A DNA stretch of 22,712 bases from Gemmatimonadota bacterium (GTDB lineage Bacteria; Gemmatimonadota; Gemmatimonadetes; Gemmatimonadales; GWC2-71-9), in the NCBI GenBank assembly GCA_003220855.1, contig QHTP01000034.1:1-22712 (forward strand). The letters are read 5' to 3'. Positions 6,308 to 14,672 of this stretch are shown here, piece by piece. The position numbers and the translations under genes were made by a program. Within the stretch, counting starts at the first letter, position 1, and each line of letters begins with the position of its first letter. The notes beneath the pieces were generated by a model. The model did not search any database, was not told where the DNA came from, and saw only the letters and a list, made by a program, of their open reading frames with translations.

Positions 6308-7567
6308 GTGCCGCGAGCCGCAGCGCCGCAGACGTACGCCGCCTACACGGTCGCGTGGAAGATCGTCGGGTACGGACTGCCGGAAGCCCCCATCGTCATC
6401 GCGGCGCTGGTCTACACGCACGCGAAATGGCTGCAGGACCTGCTCGCGCCGCTCGCGCCGTTTTACCCCTACGCGGTGTTCGGCGCCGGTGTGCTCATCG
6501 GCTGGCGCTTCCACCGCAGCCGCCTGCTGTTCGCCCTGCTGGTGCTGGCACTCGCGGACCGCACGCTGCTCCACTTCGCCACCGGCCACGGCCTGGCACG
6601 CGACCGCGTGGTGTTCCAGGCCATCGCCGTCCTCTTGCCGCTCAACTTCGCCGCCCTCGCGCTCACCGCCGAGCGGGGGTTCCTCACGCCCCCGGGCCTG
6701 GTGCGGCTGACGCTGATCCTGGGACAGGTGATGCTGGTCTCGATCCTCGACCGCGCCACTCCGGGGCTCACGGCGGCGCTGCTGCACAGTCGCCTCCTGC
6801 CCGGCTGGATGTTTGCCTGGACACCCATGGCCGATCCCGCGCTGCTCGCCTTCTTCGTGGCGGCGGGCCTATTGGCCGCGGGCCAGCTGCTCGCCCCCAC
6901 GCAGACCGGACGCTCCTTCGCCTGGGCCCTGCTGCCGGCGCTCATCGGGCTCTCGGTGGTGCGGCCGGGCAGCGCCGGGTTCTCGACGTTCTACCTCGCC
7001 ACCTCCGCCCTCATCCTGATCGTCGCCGTGGTGGAAGCCTCCTATCACATGGCGTACCAGGACAGCCTCACGGGGTTGCCGGCCCGGCGCGCCCTCAACG
7101 AAGCGCTGCTGCGGCTCGGCGGCCACTACACCGTGGCGATGATCGATGTGGATCACTTCAAGCGCATCAACGACCGGCACGGGCACGACGTCGGCGATCA
7201 GGTGCTGCGGATGATCGCGGCGAAGCTGGCTCAGGTGCCGGGCGGCGGCAAAGCCTACCGCTACGGCGGCGAGGAGTTCGCGGTGATCTTCGCCGGGCGG
7301 GGCGCGGAACAGTGTCTCCCGGACTTGGACGAGCTGCGTAAGACCGTCGAGGACACGCGCTTCATTTTGCGGGCGCGGTTCCGCTCGAAGAAGAAAAAGG
7401 AGAAGGTGCTCACCGATCGCGGCCCCGGCGAGCGTGTGCCGGTGACCATCAGCATCGGCGTTGCCGAGAAAAGCGATCGCCATGCCAAGTGGGACCTGGT
7501 CATCAAGGCGGCCGACCGGGCGCTCTACCGTGCCAAGGAAGGGGGGCGCAACCAAGTGCGGACGTGA
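6308..7567 (+). CDS. Membrane-bound diguanylate cyclase (GGDEF)
   Basis: Diguanylate cyclases make the second messenger c-di-GMP from two GTP. The 419-aa protein has about eight hydrophobic helices in its first 250 residues, then a GGDEF domain (about 255-419). The domain has DSLTGLPARRAL, MIDVDHFKRIND, active-site GGEEF at 320-324, SIGVAE and the terminal ADRALYRAKEGGRN. These core residues look catalytically intact. The inhibitory RxxD site usually found five residues before GGEEF is absent, so classical product inhibition is unlikely. A Lys-rich segment (361-366) lies between GGEEF and SIGVA, as in a subset of GGDEF proteins. GTG 6308 is chosen because GAGGAG (6292-6297) is 10 nt upstream and a promoter lies at 6215-6242. 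A longer frame opens at 6215. The membrane part is presumably sensory; the ligand is unknown. Confidence 0.88.
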   Translation: MPRAAAPQTYAAYTVAWKIVGYGLPEAPIVIAALVYTHAKWLQDLLAPLAPFYPYAVFGAGVLIGWRFHRSRLLFALLVLALADRTLLHFATGHGLARDRVVFQAIAVLLPLNFAALALTAERGFLTPPGLVRLTLILGQVMLVSILDRATPGLTAALLHSRLLPGWMFAWTPMADPALLAFFVAAGLLAAGQLLAPTQTGRSFAWALLPALIGLSVVRPGSAGFSTFYLATSALILIVAVVEASYHMAYQDSLTGLPARRALNEALLRLGGHYTVAMIDVDHFKRINDRHGHDVGDQVLRMIAAKLAQVPGGGKAYRYGGEEFAVIFAGRGAEQCLPDLDELRKTVEDTRFILRARFRSKKKKEKVLTDRGPGERVPVTISIGVAEKSDRHAKWDLVIKAADRALYRAKEGGRNQVRT

Positions 7568-7576
7568 CCTCCTCCC

Positions 7577-7591
7577 GCACCATTATGGTGC
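7577..7591. promoter_or_regulatory. Perfect 15-bp palindrome (possible operator)
   Basis: GCACCAT-T-ATGGTGC lies 10 nt after the GGDEF stop and about 100 nt before the hybrid kinase start. It could be a dimeric-regulator operator or a small terminator stem. There is no T-run after it, which favours an operator. The cognate regulator is unknown. Confidence 0.35.
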
Positions 7592-7689
7592 AACCGGTGT
7601 GGTCCCTGAGCAGCACTGGGGGGCATGGATAGTGCGACAGCACAGCCCATGGCGCCAATCGCGCATCCCTCGAGGGACGGAGACCGGGA

Positions 7690-9636
7690 GTGAGTCGGAG
7701 CGGCATTTCTCGTCGCAAGCCCCAGGGATCGCCCGCGTTGCCGGACGTCGCAGCGCTCTACCGCACCCTGGCGCGCAACTTTCCCGACGGCTCTCTGGTG
7801 TTGTTCGATCACGACCTCCGCTACATCGTGGCGGGGGGCGAACACGGCATCGTTCCCGAGCTCGCGCCCGCCGGATGCCAGGGAAGAGCCGTCCAGGACG
7901 TGCTTCCCCCCGAGATCGCGCAGAAGCTCGAGCCGCTATACCGGGCCGCGCTCGCCGGACGCCGTGCCGCGGCCGAGCTCGCCTATCGGGACCGCTGGCT
8001 GCTGGTGCGCGCCGGCCCGGTGCGCGACGACGCCGGGGCGATCGTCGCGGGGATGTCGATGTCACTGGACATCACCGAGTCAAAGCATGGCGAGCAGGCG
8101 CTGCGCGGCAGCCGCGACCTGCTGCAGAAGGTCATCGAGAGCTCGAGCGACGCCGTCGTGGCGAAGGATCTCGAGGGGCGCTACGTGCTCATCAATTCGA
8201 GCGCGGCGCGGCTGCTGGGGCGGCCGGCGGGCGAGATCGTCGGGCGCGACGACACGGCGCTGTTCCCCGCCGACCAGGCCAGCCGCTCGCGCGCAGCGGA
8301 CGCCCGGGTGGGGGCGCGCGGCGAGAGCGAGACGGCGGAGGAGCACGTGGTGGTCGACGGGCGCCGCCGCACGCTGCTGCTCACGCGCAGCCCGCTGCGC
8401 GACTACGACGGGCGCATCATCGGCGTGCTCGGCGTCGCGCGCGACGTCACCGAGCAGCGGCAGCTCGAGGAGCGGCTCAGCCGAGCGCACCGCATGGAGT
8501 CCGTGGCGCGCCTGGCGGGCGGGATCGCACACGATTTCAACAACCTCCTGACGGTGGTGCTCGGCTCGGCCGAGATCCTGCTCGACGACCTGCCGCGCGC
8601 GTACGCCCGGCGCAGCGATCTCGAAGAGATCAAAGCGGCCGCGACGCAGGCGGCACAGCTCACACGCCAGGTGCTGGCCTACAGTCGGCAGCAGGTGCTG
8701 GCGCCGCGCCTGCTCGACCTCAACGGCCTGGTGGGAGGGATGGAGCGCGCGTTGCGGCCGCTCGTGGGTGCGCGGATCGAGCTCGTGCTCGACCTCGCCG
8801 CAGCGAGCAGCGCGGTGCGCGTGGACTCTGCGCAGCTCGAGCAGGCGGTGCTGAACCTCGTATTGAACGCGCGGGACGCGATGCCGGGGGGCGGTCGATT
8901 GGAGGTCGTCACGCGAACCGTCGTGGTGGACGAGGCGTTCGCCCGCGAGCACGCGCCCATGCGGCCGGGCCGGTACACCACCCTCGCGGTGCGTGACACC
9001 GGCGTGGGGATGGACGACGAAACCCAGAGCCACTTGTTCGAGCCCTTCTTCACGACCAAGCCGGGCCGCCACGGCGCCGGGCTCGGCCTCGCCACGACGT
9101 ACGGGATCGTGAAGCAAAGCGGCGGCTACATCTGGACGGAGAGCGCGCCCGGCGCCGGCGCCACCTTCACCATCTACCTTCCCTGGCACGAGCCGCTCGT
9201 CGCGGCCGCGGTGCCGGCGTCGGACTCGCTCGGCACCGCGCGCGGCGCCGGGGAGACCGTGCTCGTCGTGGACGACGAGCCGGCAGTGCGGGTCGTCACC
9301 AAGCGGATCCTGCAGCGCAGCGGCTATGCCGTGCTCGAGGCGGCCGGCGGGGTCGAAGCCCTCGACACCCTGCGCGAGCATCCGGGACCGGTTCACTTGC
9401 TGCTCACCGACGTGATCATGCCCGAGATGAACGGCCGGGAAGTCGCCCAGCGCGTGCGCGGGCAGCGCCCGGGAATCCGCATCGTGTACATGTCCGGGTA
9501 CAGCCCCGAGGCGATCGCGCACGACGGCCTGCTCGACGAAGGCGCGGCATTCGTGCGCAAACCGTTCGAGAGCGGGCTGCTGCTGCAGACGGTGAGGCGC
9601 GCCCTCAACACCACGGAGCAGCCGACCGCGGCATAG
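7690..9636 (+). CDS. Hybrid sensor histidine kinase: PAS-PAS-HisKA-HATPase-receiver
   Basis: The 648-aa soluble protein has a divergent PAS domain (about 15-135) and a second PAS (about 140-260, SSDAVVAKDLEGRYVLIN). The HisKA domain has H281 in GIAHDFNNLL. The GHKL ATPase has N-box NLVLNARDAM, DTGVGMD, FEPFFTTK and GAGLGLATT. A C-terminal receiver follows (about 520-640) with VVDDE, phospho-acceptor D574 in LTDVIMP, the Ser in YMSGYS and the Lys in VRKPF. Every catalytic residue I looked for is present, so it should autophosphorylate H281 and pass phosphate to its own receiver. It has no output domain, so a histidine phosphotransferase partner elsewhere is expected. GTG 7690 is chosen because GGAG (7679-7682) lies 7 nt upstream. 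It follows the GGDEF gene by 122 bp and precedes a Crp/Fnr regulator. Confidence 0.92.
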   Translation: MSRSGISRRKPQGSPALPDVAALYRTLARNFPDGSLVLFDHDLRYIVAGGEHGIVPELAPAGCQGRAVQDVLPPEIAQKLEPLYRAALAGRRAAAELAYRDRWLLVRAGPVRDDAGAIVAGMSMSLDITESKHGEQALRGSRDLLQKVIESSSDAVVAKDLEGRYVLINSSAARLLGRPAGEIVGRDDTALFPADQASRSRAADARVGARGESETAEEHVVVDGRRRTLLLTRSPLRDYDGRIIGVLGVARDVTEQRQLEERLSRAHRMESVARLAGGIAHDFNNLLTVVLGSAEILLDDLPRAYARRSDLEEIKAAATQAAQLTRQVLAYSRQQVLAPRLLDLNGLVGGMERALRPLVGARIELVLDLAAASSAVRVDSAQLEQAVLNLVLNARDAMPGGGRLEVVTRTVVVDEAFAREHAPMRPGRYTTLAVRDTGVGMDDETQSHLFEPFFTTKPGRHGAGLGLATTYGIVKQSGGYIWTESAPGAGATFTIYLPWHEPLVAAAVPASDSLGTARGAGETVLVVDDEPAVRVVTKRILQRSGYAVLEAAGGVEALDTLREHPGPVHLLLTDVIMPEMNGREVAQRVRGQRPGIRIVYMSGYSPEAIAHDGLLDEGAAFVRKPFESGLLLQTVRRALNTTEQPTAA

Positions 9637-9719
9637 CGCCGCCGCAACGTCGCTCGCAGTCCACGGTACACCCCCGCCGGAACTCATGGCCCCGTTTTTG
9701 ATCGTGCTGGGGCCGTCGC

Positions 9720-10394
9720 ATGTCGACGCGTCATCTGGAGTTCGTGACCAATGAAATCGCCGACCTTCCCGGCGTCGAGCCGCACGCATACCGGGCCGGC
9801 GAGGTACTGCTCCCCACCGAGCGACTCAAGCGAATGCACATCTGCGTGCGGGACGGGGCCATCGGCCTGCGCCTGGCCGTGGGACGAGCGAACCACGCGA
9901 TCCTCGACGTGTTCGGTCCCGGGTCACTGCTCACGTCGCAAGTGTGGCACACCGAGTCGGACGAGACGCGGCACGCCGCCGCGCTCTTGCCCACTACGAC
10001 GCTCCAGGTGCCCGCCGAGGCATTCGACCGCCACCTCACCGCGCATCCGCCGCTCGCCCTCGCGCTCGTGGCGTGCGACGCCCGTCGCCATGCCGCCCTG
10101 CTCAACCGACTGGCGATGCTGTCGCAGCGCGACCCGCTGCGGCGCGTCGCGAGCACGCTGCTGCTCCTGGCCGAGCGGCTCTCCGCCACCGGCGAGTCCG
10201 CGGCGAGCGCGCGTCTGGAAGTCAGTCAGGACTTGATCGCCGCATTCGCCAACCTGAGCCGGCAGACCACCAACCGGCAGCTGCGCCGGCTGGCGCGCGC
10301 CGGTCTGGCGGGTCTGGAGCGGGGCGCGGTGGATGTACGGGACCTCGCCGCGCTGCGCGGCGTCGCCGCGGGGCACCGCCCGGCGCCGCGCTAG
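9720..10394 (+). CDS. Crp/Fnr-family transcriptional regulator
   Basis: The 224-aa protein has the Crp/Fnr layout: an N-terminal cyclic-nucleotide-binding-like beta-roll (about 20-120, with FGPGSLLTSQ matching the G-E-x-x-G region), a long dimerisation helix (about 120-150), and a C-terminal winged helix (about 166-210) with DLIAAFANLSRQTTNRQLRRL as recognition motif. The Fnr cysteine cluster is missing, so an Fe-S oxygen sensor is unlikely. The cNMP phosphate-binding residues are not recognisable either. The signal is unknown. The start codon ATG 9720 has only a weak upstream GGGG. It may control the neighbouring outer-membrane barrel gene, 85 bp downstream on the same strand, but I found no convincing operator. 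Confidence 0.85.
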   Translation: MSTRHLEFVTNEIADLPGVEPHAYRAGEVLLPTERLKRMHICVRDGAIGLRLAVGRANHAILDVFGPGSLLTSQVWHTESDETRHAAALLPTTTLQVPAEAFDRHLTAHPPLALALVACDARRHAALLNRLAMLSQRDPLRRVASTLLLLAERLSATGESAASARLEVSQDLIAAFANLSRQTTNRQLRRLARAGLAGLERGAVDVRDLAALRGVAAGHRPAPR

Positions 10395-10479
10395 CGCCGA
10401 GTTGCCGGGCATCGCTTCCCCTGCCACTATTCCAGGCTGAGACTCACCTCGTTCGCCGCTTTCACGGAGGAGAGAGCGC

Positions 10480-11091
10480 ATGTCCTGGTCAGGCAGAGCC
10501 GCGCGCGCCGTGGTCGTCGCTTCCCTCGTCGCGGGCACGCTCGCGGCACAGGGCCTTCACCCCCAGTTCGGTGTCGGCGGAGGCTTGCTGGCTCCGGTGG
10601 GCGACTATCACTCGACCGCAAACGGGCAGGGGTTCAACACCGCGTGGCAGGCACTGGCGCTGTTCTCGTTCCGGCTGCCGGGCCTGCCGGTCGGGTTCCG
10701 CGTGGACGCGACGTACGGAGCCAACAGCGCGAACGACCGTCTCAAGGCGGAGCTCACGAGTCGGTTCGGCCAGGCGACCGACGAGAAAACGAAGCTCGCC
10801 GGCGCCAGCGTCAACGTCACCTACCCATTGTCGTCGTCCGCACGGGTGCAGCCGTACGTGATCGGGGGGGTCGGCCTCTACCACACCACGATCGCGGTCA
10901 GCACGAGCGACTCGACCGCGAGCGATGCCGCCACCAAGCTCGCCTGGAACCTGGGCGCGGGCGTGGACTTTGGGCTGCGAGGCGTGGCGCTGTTCTTCGA
11001 GGCGCGCTATGTCAACGTCGCGGCGGTCTCGGGCTTTCCCCGAACCACGTTCCTCCCGTTCACGGCCGGCATCCGGTTCGGCGGGCGGTAG
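10480..11091 (+). CDS. Outer-membrane beta-barrel protein
   Basis: The 203-aa protein starts with a Sec signal peptide; cleavage is likely after LAA at residue 23. The mature part is made of alternating polar/hydrophobic strands (GVGGGLLAPVGDY, ALALFSFRLPG, GASVNVTYPL, QPYVIGGVGLY, WNLGAGVDFGL, ALFFEARYVNV) and ends in TAGIRFGGR. This is typical of small OmpA/OmpX-like eight-strand porin-fold proteins, common in Gemmatimonadota-type genomes. The usual C-terminal aromatic residue is replaced by Arg-containing residues. GGAGGAG lies about 8 nt before ATG 10480. Its 3' end converges on the subtilase gene with only 11 bp between them. The function (adhesion, assembly or pore) cannot be told from sequence. 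Confidence 0.82.
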   Translation: MSWSGRAARAVVVASLVAGTLAAQGLHPQFGVGGGLLAPVGDYHSTANGQGFNTAWQALALFSFRLPGLPVGFRVDATYGANSANDRLKAELTSRFGQATDEKTKLAGASVNVTYPLSSSARVQPYVIGGVGLYHTTIAVSTSDSTASDAATKLAWNLGAGVDFGLRGVALFFEARYVNVAAVSGFPRTTFLPFTAGIRFGGR

Positions 11092-11102
11092 CTCTCACGC
11101 CC

Positions 11103-13463
11103 TCACGGCCCGGCCCGCGCCTGTAGCTGGTAGCGCCGCCCGTTGAGCAGCCCGGCGACGCCGAGGTAGTACGTCCCAGCAGTGAGCGAGCTAGTCAGAC
11201 GTGAGCAGAAGTTGAAATGTTGTGGGTCGATGTAGTCCGTGAAGGTGATGAGATTGCCCCCCGCGTCGAAGAGACCGATCGCCGTGAATTCCTCCAACGC
11301 GAAGCCGCACTCCGCAACCCAGCCCGACGTCTCGAACGTGTACGTCCCGCTGACCGGAATCGTCACCCGATAGCGGTCGAGCTGCAGCGTGTCCGCGTAG
11401 ATGCCGCGGGTGTAACCACCGATGAGCAGGCCGTTCGCGCTCGCGAGCGTGTGGTTGGGCTGGATCGCCGCCGGGAGCCCCAAGGCAAACGAAGCGCTGT
11501 AGGGCCCCGCATTCAGGACCGCGATGGCGGTGGGAGCGGCCGGACCGCCGAGCGCACCCCACAGCCTGCCGGGAACGCCGAACTGCTGGTCGCCGCTCTC
11601 GTCGCTCGCGCCGTAGACGAAGTACAGGCCGGCTTCCAGGCCGCTGAACGAGAAGCCGCCGCCCGCGTCGGTGGTGACCTGCTGCAGCACGGTGCTCGTG
11701 AGCGCCGAGTAGAGCAGCGCGTAGAGCTGGGTCGGCGGGCCGTGGGTCTGGGTCAGGCTGTTGTACGCGTTGACGAGCCCCGCGCCGTACAGCGTGGCCG
11801 GTCCGACGGCATAGGTCGTGAGGCGCGCCCGCAGCTCGCTCGCCGTCAGCGATGGGGTCTGGGCGAGTAGCAGGGCCGCTACACCCGCGACGTGCGGGCT
11901 CGCCATGGACGTGCCTTCAGCGAAGGCGTACTCCGGCTGGTTGACGGCGAAGTCCCACATGGAGGAGGCGACCCCGTCGGTCGCGTCGCCGAACTCGAAG
12001 TTCCCGCCCGGCGCTCGGATCGCCACGTAGGGGCCGTAGCTCGAATACGACGCCGGGACCCCGTCGGGTCCCACCGCCGCGACCGCCAGGACTTCGGGGT
12101 ACGCGGCCGGATAGTGGGGCGCGACCGAGCCCGCGTTCCCCGCGGCCGCCACGATGAGCGCTCCCGCGTTCGCGGCGGCGATGATCGCGCTATGTAGCGT
12201 CGTATCGGTGTCCGGGCCGCCCAGGCTCAGGTTGATGATCTTGGCCCCGGTGGGCGGGTGCACCGTGCCGCCTTTGCCGTCATCGGCCGGCAGACCGGCG
12301 GCGTACAAAATGCCCTGCGCGATATCGTAGAACTCTCCGAACCCGCCCACGCCCAGCGCGCGCACCGGACGGATTCTCACGCTCCAATTCACCCCGGTGA
12401 CCCCGATATGGTCGTTGCCCACGGCTCCCATCGTGCCCGCGACGTGCACTCCGTGCGCTCCGAGGGTGTCGAACGCGAAGCACGTGCCCGTGGAATCGAG
12501 GCTGTAGGACGCCGGGATCGTCGGATCGGGATCGTAGCCTGGGGTCGCATCGTCGTCGTTGGTGATCGCACCGCCGGCGCACAGCGGCAGCGTATCGGCG
12601 GCGGAGACGAAGTCGTATCCGTCGGACGTCAAGTTCGGCGCGAGCGCCGGATGGTCGAAACGCGTGCCGTCGTCGACCAGCGCGACGAGCACGGATGGGC
12701 TTCCGGTCGTGATGGCCCAAGCGCGCGGCAGGTCGATCAGGCCGTAATGCCACGACTGGAAGGCGTAGAACGTGTCGTTCGGCACGACGCGCAACCCGGC
12801 GGCCGCCAGGCCGGCCGCTCCCGCCCCCCCGGCCCGGGCGTATGCGGTCTTGTCCAACCATAGCAACCGGTTGCGTGTGACCGCCGCGATCGCCGGATCC
12901 CGACGCAACGCGGCCGCGACACCGTCGCGCGCCGTCGTGTCGGCCACGCGCAGCTTCGCCGTCAGGATCGCGGGCGAGACACCCGCGACCGCGACGTCCG
13001 CGGGAAGGATGGCCGCGAGGCGCGAGCGGATCGCCGCCCCGAACACCCGTGCGCTCGTCGCGCTTGCGAGCGCCGCCGATCCCACGCGGGGAGCGCCCAG
13101 CGCGCCGTGGCGGAACGTGACGATCAAGTCGTGCGGCGTGGCCGTCGGCCGCGCACCGCGCGGACGGTCCGCTCGCAGGGCCACGCGGGGCAAGCGGGGA
13201 CGAAACGACCCGAGGCGGGGCAGTGGGGACGCCGGGAGGCGGTCGCTCGCGGCGGTGCGGACTGTCGGGACGGATGCGCGGGGAGGGGCCAGGAACGCAC
13301 TCGTCGTCGTCGTGATCACCCCCCTGATGGTCCCGGTGGGAATCCATCCGGTGGGAGCCGTTTCGCTGTTGCACGCGGCGAGCGCCAACGCGAGCATGGC
13401 AATTCCGGGGAGTCGTCTCGGATTCCTGCGCGGGGTGCGGATCGAGAGGAAGGGGAAGGTCAC
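11103..13463 (-). CDS. Subtilisin-like (S8) serine protease lipoprotein
   Basis: The 786-aa protein starts at GTG 13463, with AGGA 7 nt upstream. It has an Arg-rich n-region and a lipobox ending LALAAC (Cys31), so it is probably exported and lipid-anchored. A propeptide-like segment (about 110-210, DLIVTFRHG) precedes the S8 domain. The triad is D264 (ALVDDG), H337 (GAHGVHVAGT) and S519 (EGTSMASPHVAG), with oxyanion Asn N443 (AAGNAG). All are intact, so activity is expected. After about 560 there is a carboxypeptidase-regulatory/CNA-B-like beta-sandwich (TDAGGGFSFSGLEAGLYFV). A PPC-type domain with YRVTIPVSGTYTFETSG follows and runs to the C-terminus. Such domains usually help secretion or surface attachment and may be cleaved off. 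An alternative upstream start at 13544 exists but would bury the signal peptide. Confidence 0.9.
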   Translation of the reverse strand: MTFPFLSIRTPRRNPRRLPGIAMLALALAACNSETAPTGWIPTGTIRGVITTTTSAFLAPPRASVPTVRTAASDRLPASPLPRLGSFRPRLPRVALRADRPRGARPTATPHDLIVTFRHGALGAPRVGSAALASATSARVFGAAIRSRLAAILPADVAVAGVSPAILTAKLRVADTTARDGVAAALRRDPAIAAVTRNRLLWLDKTAYARAGGAGAAGLAAAGLRVVPNDTFYAFQSWHYGLIDLPRAWAITTGSPSVLVALVDDGTRFDHPALAPNLTSDGYDFVSAADTLPLCAGGAITNDDDATPGYDPDPTIPASYSLDSTGTCFAFDTLGAHGVHVAGTMGAVGNDHIGVTGVNWSVRIRPVRALGVGGFGEFYDIAQGILYAAGLPADDGKGGTVHPPTGAKIINLSLGGPDTDTTLHSAIIAAANAGALIVAAAGNAGSVAPHYPAAYPEVLAVAAVGPDGVPASYSSYGPYVAIRAPGGNFEFGDATDGVASSMWDFAVNQPEYAFAEGTSMASPHVAGVAALLLAQTPSLTASELRARLTTYAVGPATLYGAGLVNAYNSLTQTHGPPTQLYALLYSALTSTVLQQVTTDAGGGFSFSGLEAGLYFVYGASDESGDQQFGVPGRLWGALGGPAAPTAIAVLNAGPYSASFALGLPAAIQPNHTLASANGLLIGGYTRGIYADTLQLDRYRVTIPVSGTYTFETSGWVAECGFALEEFTAIGLFDAGGNLITFTDYIDPQHFNFCSRLTSSLTAGTYYLGVAGLLNGRRYQLQARAGP

Positions 13464-13518
13464 GGGGCGATCCTGGTGTCGGTGGGACGGCGCGACATAT
13501 GGACAATTTGCCCCGGCG

Positions 13519-13886
13519 TCAGGCGGCCCGCAACGGAGGTCCACTCGGTCCCCACTCGCAGGCGGCGACCAGGCGGCGCACCTCGTCGTCGTGCCCGTGG
13601 AAGATCACGTGGCGAATGCGGCATCCGGCCAATCACGGGACGCTCGCTGCAGTCTCGGACGTCAGGGTCGTGTAAAGAATCAGCGGAACGCCCCAGTCGC
13701 CTGAGATCCCGGCCAGGTGCCGTTCGGGGTCGCCTGCCCTGTCGGCGACCGGACGCGCGTCTCGCACGACCGGTCGAGGCGCAATACGGGTCGGTGCCAC
13801 CAAGCGCTCAGCCGCGGCCAACAAGTCCAGACGGCAGCCACGGCCAGGTCGAGCAGCGATCTGGCAAGGGTCTCTTGGAGTCGCAT
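13519..13886 (-). pseudogene. Remnant of a receiver-like regulator gene, interrupted by stop and probable frameshift
   Basis: Reading right to left, ATG 13886 opens a helix-like start (RLQETLARSLLDLAVAA). The sequence then appears to change frame near 13840. The second frame reads VPLILYTTLTSETAASVP and hits an in-frame TGA (13633-13635). It resumes in the same frame as IRHVIFHGHDDEVRRLVAAC and ends at TGA 13519-13521. VPLILYT-x-LT followed by RHVIFHGHDD resembles the beta4-to-beta5 part of degenerate receiver domains in the N-terminal halves of some one-component HTH regulators. No HTH is left. The family guess is from pattern memory and should be searched. It fills most of the otherwise gene-free 13464-13918 interval. 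Confidence 0.5.
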
Positions 13887-13918
13887 GAGGTGGTACACGC
13901 CCCGACCCGCGCGATCGG

Positions 13919-14581
13919 CTAGCGGATCACGAACAGCTTCCCGACGAGCCGCCCGACGCCGCGCCCCACGACGGCCAGGGGGCCGAGCACGTGCTTGCGC
14001 TCCAGGCTGACGCTGAGCGACGCGAGCTCAGTGCGACTCTTGAGCTGGTCGATGCGCGCCTGCAGCGCGTCGATGTCGGACTGCAGCCTGGCGATCTGCT
14101 TCTCGAGGGTGAGCACCTCGTCGAGGGTGGCGGCGCGGGACAGCAGCTGTTGCAGCCGATCCCGCAGGGCGATGTTGCTGCGCAGCCGCGCCTCGAGGTC
14201 GGTATACTGGTCGGTGACGTCGGCGCCCGTGAGCCGGCGGCGCCGCTCCTTTCCGAGTCCCGCGACACTGTCCATCAAGCCGTCCAGCTGCGCCGCCGGG
14301 ATGCGGGCCTGGATCTCCATGTTGCCGTCGCTGCTGCTGCTCGAGCGCTCAAGGTACCCACCCGCGTCCTGAACCATGCGCTCCACACGCCGGCCCACCG
14401 CCGTGGGCGAGTCGACTACGACCGCCTGCTCCCCGGTGCGCACGGTCATCCGGTCCAGCGTGGAGGGGGCCGCGGGAGCTGGTTCAGTCGACGCGACGGA
14501 ATGGATGCGGCCGCCGCACCCGGCGGCGACGCCGGCGAAGAGGAGGGCGGCGCCGGCGCGGTGCGAGAACGAGCGTGACAT
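13919..14581 (-). CDS. DUF4349-type coiled-coil lipoprotein
   Basis: The 220-aa protein carries a lipoprotein signal ending VAAGC (Cys22). It has the DUF4349 pattern: a beta/alpha segment (VERMVQDAGGYLERSS, then IPAAQLDGLMDSVAGLG, then ADVTDQYTDLEARLRS) followed by a long coiled coil (about 130-190, heptad-like LxxLL...IARLQSDIDALQARIDQLKS). Most DUF4349 proteins end in a transmembrane helix; here only a short basic, weakly hydrophobic tail is left. The molecular function of DUF4349 is not established. It lies 91 bp after the anti-sigma gene on the same strand and is likely the third gene of the ECF operon, possibly an envelope-side partner. The Shine-Dalgarno is weak (GAGG about 6 nt upstream of ATG). 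Confidence 0.85.
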   Translation of the reverse strand: MSRSFSHRAGAALLFAGVAAGCGGRIHSVASTEPAPAAPSTLDRMTVRTGEQAVVVDSPTAVGRRVERMVQDAGGYLERSSSSSDGNMEIQARIPAAQLDGLMDSVAGLGKERRRRLTGADVTDQYTDLEARLRSNIALRDRLQQLLSRAATLDEVLTLEKQIARLQSDIDALQARIDQLKSRTELASLSVSLERKHVLGPLAVVGRGVGRLVGKLFVIR

Positions 14582-14672
14582 GGTGGGCCTCGAGGAAGGG
14601 GACAGGCAATGGTACTCGCGCGCGGCCCGGAAGGTGCCGCGGGGACGAGCACTCAGGCTCGCTGGCCGGTGC

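Noticed and set aside
9688..9714. GGCCCC/GGGGCC hairpin just before the Crp/Fnr start
   Set aside because: A 6-bp stem with a 15-nt loop is expected by chance at this GC content; the T-run lies in the loop, so it is not an intrinsic terminator.
8080..9789. A 569-codon minus-strand frame opposite the hybrid kinase
   Set aside because: The plus strand carries complete HisKA, ATPase and receiver motifs; the minus product is Arg/His-rich without features.
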